Source of the DNA: an uncultured Lachnospiraceae bacterium
GTDB taxonomy: Bacteria > Bacillota > Clostridia > Lachnospirales > Lachnospiraceae
NCBI GenBank assembly: GCA_944376745.1
Contig: CALWDR010000112.1
Coordinates: forward strand, 1-49,687
Direction: 5' to 3'
DNA: 49,687 nucleotides
The translations under genes were made by a program, and so were the position numbers. The notes below the pieces were generated by a model that was given only the letters and a program-made list of their open reading frames with translations, ran no database searches and was not told where the DNA came from. Below, piece after piece: positions 16,235-23,427 of this stretch. Position 1 is the first letter of the stretch, and every line of letters starts with the position of its first letter.

Positions 16235-17095
16235 ATGTGGATCGCAGATAACTGGAAAGATTATGAAGTCATAGATTGCTCCCGCGGGGAGAAACTGGAG
16301 CGCTGGGGAAGCTATATTCTGGTGCGCCCGGACCCGCAGGTCATCTGGGATACGCCCAGGAGAGAGCGGGGCTGGAAGCAGAGAAACGGCCATTACCACC
16401 GCAGCCAGAAGGGCGGCGGCCAGTGGGAATTCTTCGATCTGCCCCAGCAGTGGCAGATCCATTACGGTGCGCTGACCTTCAACTTGAAGCCCTTCTCCTT
16501 CAAGCACACGGGCCTGTTCCCGGAGCAGGCCGTCAACTGGGACTGGTTCGGGGAGAAGATCCGCCAGGCCGGACGGCCCATGAAGGTTCTAAACCTCTTT
16601 GCCTACACCGGAGGAGCCACCCTGGCCGCCGCGGCGGCCGGCGCCAGCGTCACCCACGTGGACGCCTCCAAGGGCATGGTGACCTGGGCCAAAGAGAACG
16701 CCCTTTCCTCCGGCCTCGGGGAAGCTCCCATCCGCTGGATCGTGGACGACTGCGTGAAATTCGTGGAGCGTGAGATCCGCCGGGGCAGCCGCTACGACGC
16801 CGTCATCATGGACCCGCCCTCCTATGGCCGGGGCCCCAAGGGCGAGATCTGGAAGATCGAGGACGCCATCCACCCGCTGGTGCGTCTCTGCGCGCAGCTT
16901 TTGACCGAAAAGCCCCTGTTTTTCCTCATCAACTCCTACACCACCGGACTGCAGCCCGCGGTGCTGGCCTATCTTCTGGGCACGGAGCTGAAGGGTCTGG
17001 GCGGGGCCGTAACGGCGGAGGAGATCGGCCTGCCGGTCACCGCCAGCGGCCTGATCCTGCCCTGCGGGGCAAGCGGAAGGTGGGAAGGCATTTAA
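16235..17095 (+). CDS. Class I SAM-dependent methyltransferase, RlmI/RlmK-like
   Basis: 286 aa. SAM-binding motif I is VLNLFAYTGGATLAAAAAGA (about residues 119-138), with the acidic HVDAS after it and the DPPSYGRGPKGE catalytic-loop motif near 190. This matches the rRNA methyltransferase group COG1092, but without the N-terminal PUA domain of RlmI, and the exact target base cannot be assigned. FKHTGLFPEQAVNWDW is typical of the group. A terminator hairpin overlaps its stop codon. Confidence 0.85.
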   Translation: MWIADNWKDYEVIDCSRGEKLERWGSYILVRPDPQVIWDTPRRERGWKQRNGHYHRSQKGGGQWEFFDLPQQWQIHYGALTFNLKPFSFKHTGLFPEQAVNWDWFGEKIRQAGRPMKVLNLFAYTGGATLAAAAAGASVTHVDASKGMVTWAKENALSSGLGEAPIRWIVDDCVKFVEREIRRGSRYDAVIMDPPSYGRGPKGEIWKIEDAIHPLVRLCAQLLTEKPLFFLINSYTTGLQPAVLAYLLGTELKGLGGAVTAEEIGLPVTASGLILPCGASGRWEGI

Positions 17096-17117
17096 GCCTT
17101 CCCACCTGTCGTTTTCT
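17078..17117 (+). terminator. Terminator overlapping the methyltransferase stop codon
   Basis: A perfect 12-bp stem (aggtgggaaggc at 17078-17089, gccttcccacct at 17096-17107) with a 6-nt loop holding the TAA stop, followed by GTCGTTTTCT. Works on the plus strand only, since no T-run follows on the minus strand. Confidence 0.7.
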
Positions 17118-17685
17118 ACCTGGTAACCGGCCAAATATCTTTATCAAATACATCCTTCCTTTTACCGGCAACAAGCCATAGTGCCTTACATAGCTTTCTG
17201 GAGATACTAAGTTCTCCATTGTGAGCCTTTTCTATAATATCAACAATTCGTATACAAATAATATCATTCATTCCAGTATTTAACTGTGCATCAATGATCG
17301 GCTGCAGATTCCGTTCGTCTGTTGCAAATATAGGTATACTCTTAGCCTTTGCATACGCAAGTGAACACGTCTCTCCCTTATTCTTGTTTGGCCTGCGCGG
17401 ATCCATCATAACCCTTTCAAGGTTCTTATAAGCTGCGTCAAATATCACACGTTCTCTGCTGTTCAGATCACTTTCGTTTACCAGCTTGACTTTTTCTTCT
17501 GAGACCAGATCCCGTAACTGGTTTACGGCTGAAGATGGCATCATAACTTCTGTATATGCATGAGTATGCATATAAATTTGCTTTGCAATCAGCGGCAAAA
17601 CATCATAAAGATACCTGTACTTGTTACTGCCGCCTAATTTTATGCATAAGTCCGCATCAACCATCATTTTGTCTATCATACTCAT
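17116..17685 (-). CDS. PIN-domain nuclease-like protein
   Basis: 189 aa. Acidic residues in the expected PIN positions: D10/D12 (VDADLCI), E46, E105 (NKGETCSLAYAK) and D123 (FATDERNLQ), which would bind a metal for RNA cleavage. The start overlaps the end of the ImmA-like gene by 4 nt (ATGA), so it is translated with it. It is the third gene of an XRE-ImmA-PIN cassette. The gene is visibly AT-richer than the flanking methyltransferase and pyruvate kinase genes, suggesting transfer. The likely role is a toxin or effector; the substrate is unknown. Confidence 0.75.
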   Translation of the reverse strand: MSMIDKMMVDADLCIKLGGSNKYRYLYDVLPLIAKQIYMHTHAYTEVMMPSSAVNQLRDLVSEEKVKLVNESDLNSRERVIFDAAYKNLERVMMDPRRPNKNKGETCSLAYAKAKSIPIFATDERNLQPIIDAQLNTGMNDIICIRIVDIIEKAHNGELSISRKLCKALWLVAGKRKDVFDKDIWPVTR

Positions 17686-18497
17686 TCCTCCATGACGCTA
17701 TCTAGTTCTTCATCAGAAGGGAACACTCTTCCAGACATTTTTGTGATACCAATATCTCCTGGCTTCAGACCGCATAACCATAGCAGATACTCAAGCTTCT
17801 CATAAGTAATTAAATCCGCTTCAAATGCGTTGACCGCTAACTCTGCAAGATTATCCATAGCGATATGTTCATCTGCTTCGGGCGAAGAAAAAGCATATCT
17901 CTTTTTATATCTCATGATAGAATCCTTCGATTCAGAAAGAAGTTTTTTTAACTCCTCATCTCCGATAAATCCTATCTCTCGTAATCGCTTTGCCATTGCC
18001 TGATAAGGCACTGTAAATAAGTCAGCTAATTGCAGAACAGATTTAATGGTACCTTCCCCTATTTTATAAATTTCCAGTTCCTGCCTAAGCACCATTTCAT
18101 CCACAAGAAATTCCGCCGCAAATCTATTCGCCCTTTTTTCATTTATTTCTTTTCCGTTTTCCTCTAACAAATCTGAAGGCAGAATATCCGGCTTCTGTTC
18201 AAACCAGATATGATATAATTCATGCGCTGCCGCAAAAACCTGGCAGTCAATCGAAATAGAGGTATTGATCGCCACAAATGGCTTTTTCAGCGCGGAATCA
18301 TTCTGTGAACCGCTTATTCTGGTGAATCCCCACGGAGCATCCTTTCCCAGAGGATAATAGATCACACGCGCATAAAGTCCCAAAATGGAAAAAATCTGGA
18401 CTCCGATTATGTCATTTACTTTTCGACATACCCCCAGCTTTTCTCTCGCCCTTTTTTTTACTTCTTCGACTTCAAAATCACTTAGCTCTTTATGCAT
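17682..18497 (-). CDS. ImmA/IrrE-family metallopeptidase
   Basis: 271 aa from the chosen start. The zinc peptidase motif HELYH is at residues 92-96 and the third ligand is likely E129 in RANRFAAEFL. Relatives cleave an XRE-type repressor on induction (ImmA on ImmR, IrrE/DdrO), and the gene next to this one is an XRE regulator. Start at 18497 chosen because GGAGGAAC lies 8 nt upstream and the ATG overlaps the XRE gene's stop (ATGCATAA). The roughly 150 residues after the peptidase are helical and unassigned. Confidence 0.85.
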   Translation of the reverse strand: MHKELSDFEVEEVKKRAREKLGVCRKVNDIIGVQIFSILGLYARVIYYPLGKDAPWGFTRISGSQNDSALKKPFVAINTSISIDCQVFAAAHELYHIWFEQKPDILPSDLLEENGKEINEKRANRFAAEFLVDEMVLRQELEIYKIGEGTIKSVLQLADLFTVPYQAMAKRLREIGFIGDEELKKLLSESKDSIMRYKKRYAFSSPEADEHIAMDNLAELAVNAFEADLITYEKLEYLLWLCGLKPGDIGITKMSGRVFPSDEELDSVMEE

Positions 18498-18834
18498 AAA
18501 GCAGTTCCTCCAGCATATGAATCTCATCAATAGCCGTGCGGATCAAATTTACTTTTTCAAGCGTTTTTTCATCTGTTATACTGCCCATAAAATTCAGGCT
18601 GTCTGCAGGTACCGGCTCCTTGTCTACCGTAAGCAGTTCATCAGCAGTAGTTCCCAGCACAGAAGCAATTTTTGCAAGCTCCTTTACATTAATGGCCTTG
18701 CTGCCTTTTATAATTTTATGCATCACCTGTTTTGAGATTCCCAAAGCGTCCGCCAAACCTTGCTGCGTAAAACCTTTTCTGTTTATCTGTTTTTGAATGT
18801 TAGCGCCAACCTGCGTAAAGTCCATTGCATACAT
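18490..18834 (-). CDS. XRE-family transcriptional regulator
   Basis: 114 aa. Helix-turn-helix in the first 60 residues (KGFTQQGLADALGISKQVMHKIIKGSKAINVKELAKIASVLG); the rest is a short helical tail. The start at 18834 was chosen for its TTGGAGGAAAATGCT site over longer in-frame options. It probably represses its own promoter through the palindrome at 18889-18907, and is the presumed substrate of the ImmA-like peptidase encoded directly downstream. Confidence 0.85.
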   Translation of the reverse strand: MYAMDFTQVGANIQKQINRKGFTQQGLADALGISKQVMHKIIKGSKAINVKELAKIASVLGTTADELLTVDKEPVPADSLNFMGSITDEKTLEKVNLIRTAIDEIHMLEELLYA

Positions 18835-18865
18835 AGCATTTTCCTCCAATTCTTTACCTGTGTTC

Positions 18866-18907
18866 AGTGTAGCACCCATCATATTAAAAGTCAACATTTT
18901 GTTGACT
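18866..18907 (-). promoter_or_regulatory. Promoter and palindromic operator of the XRE-ImmA-PIN cassette
   Basis: Minus strand TTGACT (18889-18894), 17-bp spacer, TACACT (18866-18871). A perfect palindrome with 8-bp arms (agtcaaca-ttt-tgttgact, 18889-18907) covers the -35 box. Binding of the XRE protein there would block transcription of the cassette. Confidence 0.75.
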
Positions 18908-18987
18908 CCACTTCCCCATTCCTTCCGCGAAACAAGTCAGGAATGGATGCGTAATACCCGACGCCCCGGGCGTTGCGGACATGCTGA
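18908..18987. other. Spacer between cassette and pyruvate kinase
   Basis: The 80 bases hold no gene. A plus-strand frame ending at a TAA near 19018 reads VIPDAPGVADMLISVFDVHADD, which may be a decayed gene end, but it overlaps the pyruvate kinase 3' end on the other strand and cannot be assigned. Confidence 0.2.
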
Positions 18988-20289
18988 TCAGCGTCTTTGA
19001 TGTCCATGCGGACGATTAATCCCCACCGCCGTCTCCACCGTCCTACACAGATACGCCATGGCCTCCGCCGGATACTCCCCGGCGGCTGTCTCCCCGGTGA
19101 GCATCACTGAGGAGGCGCCGTGAAGCACCGCGTAGAAAATATCGGAGACCTCCGCCCGGGTGGGAACCGCCGCATGCTCCATGGACGCCAGCATCTGCGT
19201 CACCACCATGTAGGGCTTGCCGGCCTTCCGGCACTGATTTCCAATTTCATACTGCACGGCGGGCAGCTTCCACAGGGGCATGGCGTTCCCCAGATCCCCC
19301 CGGGCAATGACGATCTCATCGGCATAGGGCAGAAGCTCCGGCAGCTTTCTTACACCTTCCAGGTTCTCTATCTTGGCGAAAATGCGGATGTCCTCCCCAC
19401 CCGTCTCCCCAATGGCCCGGCGCAGGACCTTAAGATCACCGGCGTCCCGGACGAAGGGCAGCATCACCCCCGTCACCCCGTACTCCCCGGCCAGTCTCAA
19501 ATTCGCCAGGTCGCTTTCCGTAAGGGTGGGCGGATGGAGCGTCAGCCCCGGAAGGGCTATGCTTTTGCGGGACTTTAAAAGGCCGCCCCGCAGGACCCTG
19601 CAAGGGACAGTCAAACTCCGGGCCCTATCTCTTCCTGCCATGTCCGTTCCCGCACTGCTCATTCCCGTATTGTCTATTCCCGCACTATCCGCTCCTGCAC
19701 TGTCCGTTCCCGCGCTGTCCGCTCCTGCACTGTTCATTCCCGCACCGTTCGCTCCCGCACTCTCAGCACAAACCTCCAGCAAAAACCTTCCATCGTCCAG
19801 CAGGATCTGCTGCCCCGGCTTTAATGCCTCCAGCACCATCCGGGGCACCGGTATCCTCCCCGGCCCGCAAGCCGCAGCCGCTTCACCAGCTTTCCCCGGC
19901 CCGCAAGCTACATCCGCTTCACCAGCTTTCCCCGGTCCGCAAGCCGTGTCCGCTCCGCAAGCCGTATCCGCTCTTCCAGACCCATCCGCTCCGTCGTCAG
20001 CTGCCAGCTCCACAACCTCCCCCGCCGTCAGTTCCCGGGGCGTCAGCACTCCCGTCCGAAGCTCCGGTCCCTGCAGATCGATGAGAAGCTTTGGCTTTCG
20101 GCCCGCCTTCCCGGCGGCTCTGCGGAAGCTTTGCAGCCACGCTGTACACCCGGCCAGCCCGGTGTGGGAGAGGTTCAGCCGCATGCCGGTCATGCCGCAG
20201 GCAAACATTTTTTCCAGGATTTCCTGCCGTCCGCAGGCCGGGCCCAGGGTCCCGTAAATATTGATCTTTTCCACATCCCTGTCCGTCAT
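18988..20289 (-). CDS. Pyruvate kinase-like protein lacking the C-terminal domain, with repeat insertions
   Basis: 433 aa. Pyruvate kinase signatures are clear: INIYGTLGPAC, MRLNLSHT, DLQGPELRTG, FAKIENLEG (catalytic Lys), IARGDLG, TQMLASM and PTRAEVSDIFYAVLHGASSVMLTGETAAGEYP. It ends after the barrel, so the usual regulatory C-domain is absent. The B-domain region carries two low-complexity insertions, at about residues 107-144 (ACGPGKAGEA-type repeats) and 177-216 (SAGAD/SAGTD pentapeptides). Strong AGGAGAAGAA site before the ATG. It may still convert PEP and ADP to pyruvate and ATP, but the insertions sit in the lid domain, so activity is not assured. It may be a paralogue of the housekeeping enzyme. 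Confidence 0.85.
   Translation of the reverse strand: MTDRDVEKINIYGTLGPACGRQEILEKMFACGMTGMRLNLSHTGLAGCTAWLQSFRRAAGKAGRKPKLLIDLQGPELRTGVLTPRELTAGEVVELAADDGADGSGRADTACGADTACGPGKAGEADVACGPGKAGEAAAACGPGRIPVPRMVLEALKPGQQILLDDGRFLLEVCAESAGANGAGMNSAGADSAGTDSAGADSAGIDNTGMSSAGTDMAGRDRARSLTVPCRVLRGGLLKSRKSIALPGLTLHPPTLTESDLANLRLAGEYGVTGVMLPFVRDAGDLKVLRRAIGETGGEDIRIFAKIENLEGVRKLPELLPYADEIVIARGDLGNAMPLWKLPAVQYEIGNQCRKAGKPYMVVTQMLASMEHAAVPTRAEVSDIFYAVLHGASSVMLTGETAAGEYPAEAMAYLCRTVETAVGINRPHGHQRR
19641..19760 (-). repeat. 15-bp tandem repeat, eight units, inside the pyruvate kinase gene
   Basis: Eight consecutive degenerate 15-bp units of the type tgtccgttcccgcac (plus strand). They encode an alternating SAGAD/SAGTD-like pentapeptide series in the B-domain. 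The in-frame period means copy number can change without breaking the gene. Confidence 0.85.
19858..19971 (-). repeat. 36-bp and 18-bp tandem repeat inside the pyruvate kinase gene
   Basis: Units beginning ccccggcccgcaagc start at 19858, 19894 and 19930 (36 bp apart), then two 18-bp ccgcaagccgt.tccgct units at 19936-19971. All periods are multiples of three. They encode the ACGPGKAGEA repeats. Confidence 0.85.
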
Positions 20290-20315
20290 TTCTTCTCCTG
20301 TCCGCCAATCTCATA

Positions 20316-20339
20316 CAGCCGGCGTAAAAACGCCGGCTG
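20316..20339. other. Strong hairpin between L,D-transpeptidase and pyruvate kinase genes
   Basis: A 10-bp perfect GC-rich stem (cagccggcgt / acgccggctg) with a 4-nt loop. No T-run follows on either strand, so it is not a standard intrinsic terminator; it may weaken read-through or protect mRNA ends. Confidence 0.4.
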
Positions 20340-20350
20340 CTTTGACCAAA

Positions 20351-21847
20351 CTACTGGGCGTCCGCCCCTGTCTCTTCCTCCTCCGGTTCCACGTAGGAGT
20401 AGGCGTTGGCAATCCTGCAATTCTCCGCCGTCAGCTCCACGGGCTCCCGGTAGTAGGCGATCACCGGGGTGTCCACTTCGATGGTGTCATACAGCTGCGC
20501 CGCGATATCCCCCGGCGCGTTGACGCAGCCGTGGGAGCCTCCGGTCCTGTAGTATTCGCCGCCGAACTGGGTCCGCCAGGAAGCGTCGTGGACGCCCACG
20601 TTGTAGGCAAAGACGATAAAATAGTCCACGTTGGACTCGTAGTCCTCACCCTTTAGGACCGCCGGGCTCTGCTTGTAGACCACCTTGAACAGGCCGTCCG
20701 GGGAGCCGTTGCCCTTGGAAATATTTCCGGTCACCACGTCGCTCTCCAGGATCAACTGGCCCTCCTCGTAATACCACATATGCTGCTTGGTATAATCGAT
20801 CTCCAGATAGGTGTTTCCAATGTCCTCAAAGCCTTCCACCTTGGCCCGCTGGGAGTACACCGGCTCCCGGGTCACCACCTGGCCGGACATGATATCCGCC
20901 TTGATCTGCTCCGCTTCCTTTTCTTTATTGACGATCCAGCCGTAATCCCCGCCGCCGATCTCGATGGTGTCCCCGGAGGAGGTCTTAAATTCCCGCACGT
21001 CCCCGTAGGTGTTGTACTTGGAGGCCAGATACTGGGCATAGTCCGCCAGCTTCTGTTCCCTGAAGGTGACGGTAAAATCCTCCTGAATCTCGATCATATC
21101 AAAAATGGCGTCGGCTTCCAGCTTCTCGTCGTAATCCGCGATCTCATAGACGATACCGGCGTTCAGATAAGACTCCACCGTGTCAAGGGCCGCCACCAGT
21201 GCCGGCGTCTCTGCGGTGATCTCCGGCGCCACATAGGCCTCGTCCGTCAAAGTCAGGGTTCCCGCCCCTTCGGTCACAGCGCGCTCCACAAGCTCCGTCA
21301 CCTTCTCCAGGATCATCTGATTGCCCGGCACCTCCGGCACCACCTCGTAGCCATCCTCCTGCCGCACCAGGTACGCGTTCTCGGGAGGCGTGATATTTAC
21401 CTCCTGAAAGCATGCAAGCCCCGCCACCGCCGCGTCCAGCTTGGCCTCGTCGTAGGTCATGGGCGTGGGCACGTCGATCTGATTTTTCCTGAAAATGGAA
21501 GGGATCCAGCCGAACATATTCTGCTGCTCCAGGGCCGCCTCCAGGGAGCCGTCGGGCACGTAGCTGTTGTCGATGTCCCGGCCATAGACATGGTATTTCT
21601 CCCCGTCCCTGTCATAAACCGTCAACAGATAATCCTCCGCGTCGGCGGAAATCTTCTCCGTGGCCTCCTCCACCGTCATGCCGCCCACCTTCAGGCCGTT
21701 GATCTCCGTGTGAAAATAGAAATGGCTCCGGAAATAAAAGGACAATGCCAGATATGTGATGGCCAGAAGCGCCGCCACACAGCCGACAATGATCAGAACC
21801 GGCATCCCACTCCATCGCTGCTGTCTGTATCTTCTTCGTCTTCTCAT
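20351..21847 (-). CDS. L,D-transpeptidase (YkuD) with peptidoglycan-binding domain
   Basis: 498 aa. A basic N-terminus and one transmembrane helix (residues 15-38) are followed by an extracellular region with a PG-binding-4 type domain (roughly 45-330) and a C-terminal YkuD domain. The catalytic motif is HDASWRTQFGG then GGSHGCVNAP, with His 439 and the nucleophile Cys 441. It would form 3-3 peptide cross-links or attach proteins to the wall. AGGAGGTAGAAATAAAC precedes the ATG. The C-terminal tail is Glu-rich. Confidence 0.92.
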   Translation of the reverse strand: MRRRRRYRQQRWSGMPVLIIVGCVAALLAITYLALSFYFRSHFYFHTEINGLKVGGMTVEEATEKISADAEDYLLTVYDRDGEKYHVYGRDIDNSYVPDGSLEAALEQQNMFGWIPSIFRKNQIDVPTPMTYDEAKLDAAVAGLACFQEVNITPPENAYLVRQEDGYEVVPEVPGNQMILEKVTELVERAVTEGAGTLTLTDEAYVAPEITAETPALVAALDTVESYLNAGIVYEIADYDEKLEADAIFDMIEIQEDFTVTFREQKLADYAQYLASKYNTYGDVREFKTSSGDTIEIGGGDYGWIVNKEKEAEQIKADIMSGQVVTREPVYSQRAKVEGFEDIGNTYLEIDYTKQHMWYYEEGQLILESDVVTGNISKGNGSPDGLFKVVYKQSPAVLKGEDYESNVDYFIVFAYNVGVHDASWRTQFGGEYYRTGGSHGCVNAPGDIAAQLYDTIEVDTPVIAYYREPVELTAENCRIANAYSYVEPEEEETGADAQ

Positions 21848-22011
21848 GTTTATTTCTACCTCCTGCCGTTTCAGCGCATGTCTTGATCCCTGCGGGTCCC
21901 AAGGTCATGCTTTTTCATACAGGCATGAAACGCATGACCCTTTGCCCCTGCTATCATACCATAATTTCTAAAAGAAAAGCTCCATTTTTTTATTAACTTT
22001 TGATTAATTAT

Positions 22012-22049
22012 AGGAAACGACAAAACGATTTTCGTTTCGCTCGTTTCCT
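22012..22049 (-). terminator. Hairpin downstream of the DUF4317 gene
   Basis: A near-perfect inverted repeat with 9-bp outer arms (aggaaacga / tcgtttcct) and further inner pairing. On the minus strand it is followed by AT-rich sequence rather than a clean T-run, so it is a likely but weak terminator. The other bases of this 225-nt gap show nothing firm. Confidence 0.45.
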
Positions 22050-22072
22050 GCGCCGGATTTGCGCATAAAACG

Positions 22073-23227
22073 TCAAGCTTCCTCCTCCCCGGTATCATAG
22101 AGGGGAATCCCGTTGACCGCCACCCGGTCCTCAATGGCGATCACCAGACAGTTGCGCCCGTCGATGACCTTGGTCTCCAGTAAATGGGTAAATTCCGGCT
22201 TCACCTGGACCGTAATGTTGGGGGTCTTCACCTCGAACCGGCGGGCGTTCACCACATTGGCCGCCACCAGCGGGGTCTCCGTGGGCAGAACCTTCTCGTA
22301 GACCGCCTCAAACTGGGAGAGCTGCTCCTGCCCCACGCCGCTCTCGGCGAAGATCTGCGCCACATCCCGCTTGCCCAGGGTCAGGGGCTCGGGATTTTCC
22401 TTGCTCTCCTCGATCTTCTCCTGGACGGTCTCCTGGATGCTCATCACCGTCTCGTACTCCCGTTTATCCCCCAGGGTCTCCTCGATCAGCGTCTGAAAGA
22501 TCTCCTTCTGGCTGCTGACGGGAAGGGGCGCCACGGCTCCCAGCATGGAGTCCACGAACTCCTCGTGAAGCTGGTCCGCATTTTTCGTATAATATAAAAC
22601 GCTGTGAATATCGGTGCTCCTGTCATTGAAGGCCGGGAACAAAAATCCGATTTCCGGCAGCTCCGCGATCCAGTCCCGATTGCAATTCTGAAACAGGTTG
22701 CTGTCAGGGTGGTAGCTCAAGCCAGGCTTGGACAGATTGACCGGACAGATGGAGCACAGAAGATAGGAAAACACCTCGTCGGAGGCGTCCTCCATTTCCA
22801 GGCCGTCCGTGGTCTGGCCGGGCACATCATAGACGTTATGGATCAGAAGGATCAGGTAGTTTCCCACACAATAATAATACTGAATGACCTTCCGGTAAAA
22901 TTCCTCCAGCAAGGCGTCGTCCTTAAGCTCGCTGTTTCGAAGGCGCAGCAGAAATTCCTGGGTGCCGCCCTCCGCCTCCTGGGCCAGAGGAAATTCCAGG
23001 TTATGCAGGTTCCGGCCCAGGGTGCCGGAGAGGGTTTTCTTGAAAATCTCATAATATTTGTAGGTATCCTCCTCCTGGAGGGAGTAAAAGGCTTCCCGGA
23101 ACGTGGCGATGATCTCTTTTTCATTTCCCACATAACAGCCGCAGATGCGGGTGATACAGCCTTTATCCTTGTTATAGAGCTTTTTCAGCTCGGCGGTTTC
23201 TTTTTTTGTCATTTTCGTCGTCTCCAT
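22073..23227 (-). CDS. DUF4317 family protein
   Basis: 384 aa, soluble, no signal or membrane segment. The N-terminal signature KKLYNKDKGCITRICGCYVGNEKEI identifies DUF4317, a family common in clostridia and without a known function. A YYTKNADQLHEEFVDSMLG motif lies near the middle. It is divergent from the ABC-class ATPase gene across a 200-nt spacer; both may belong to one regulated unit, but the sequence does not show how. Confidence 0.8.
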   Translation of the reverse strand: METTKMTKKETAELKKLYNKDKGCITRICGCYVGNEKEIIATFREAFYSLQEEDTYKYYEIFKKTLSGTLGRNLHNLEFPLAQEAEGGTQEFLLRLRNSELKDDALLEEFYRKVIQYYYCVGNYLILLIHNVYDVPGQTTDGLEMEDASDEVFSYLLCSICPVNLSKPGLSYHPDSNLFQNCNRDWIAELPEIGFLFPAFNDRSTDIHSVLYYTKNADQLHEEFVDSMLGAVAPLPVSSQKEIFQTLIEETLGDKREYETVMSIQETVQEKIEESKENPEPLTLGKRDVAQIFAESGVGQEQLSQFEAVYEKVLPTETPLVAANVVNARRFEVKTPNITVQVKPEFTHLLETKVIDGRNCLVIAIEDRVAVNGIPLYDTGEEEA

Positions 23228-23255
23228 TTACAAATGCCCGGATTTTGATTATAAT

Positions 23256-23285
23256 TTTATAACGTAGGGCCAGAAATTATTTGAA
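23256..23285 (-). promoter_or_regulatory. Promoter of the DUF4317 gene
   Basis: Minus strand TTCAAA (23280-23285), 18-bp spacer, TATAAA (23256-23261). Confidence 0.5.
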
Positions 23286-23294
23286 CCCCATGGG

Positions 23295-23353
23295 ACTGTC
23301 CAAAAAGAACGATCCCATCGGAACAGTTTCATTCTATCGTAATTTTGGACCGT
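23295..23353. promoter_or_regulatory. Inverted repeat in the DUF4317 / ATPase divergent spacer
   Basis: Arms actgtccaaaa (23295-23305) and ttttggaccgt (23343-23353) match with one mismatch around a 37-nt interior. A smaller atggga/tcccat pair is nested. It may be an operator shared by the divergent genes. Confidence 0.35.
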
Positions 23354-23427
23354 TGTAAACAGGAAATGCAAACCGGATTTTCTGTAAACCACGCGCGCCC
23401 TGTAATGAAATGAAAAAGGAGGAGCTT

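Noticed and set aside
17116-18907. Cassette as part of a prophage
   Set aside because: No integrase, structural or lysis genes are nearby and no flanking direct repeats were seen; only the regulator and peptidase types are phage-like.
19373-20257. 294-codon plus-strand frame opposite the pyruvate kinase gene
   Set aside because: Pro/Ser/Ala-rich product created by reading the in-frame repeats backwards; the minus strand carries the real motifs.
20316-20339. Hairpin as an intrinsic terminator of the L,D-transpeptidase gene
   Set aside because: Stem is strong but no T-run follows on the minus strand.
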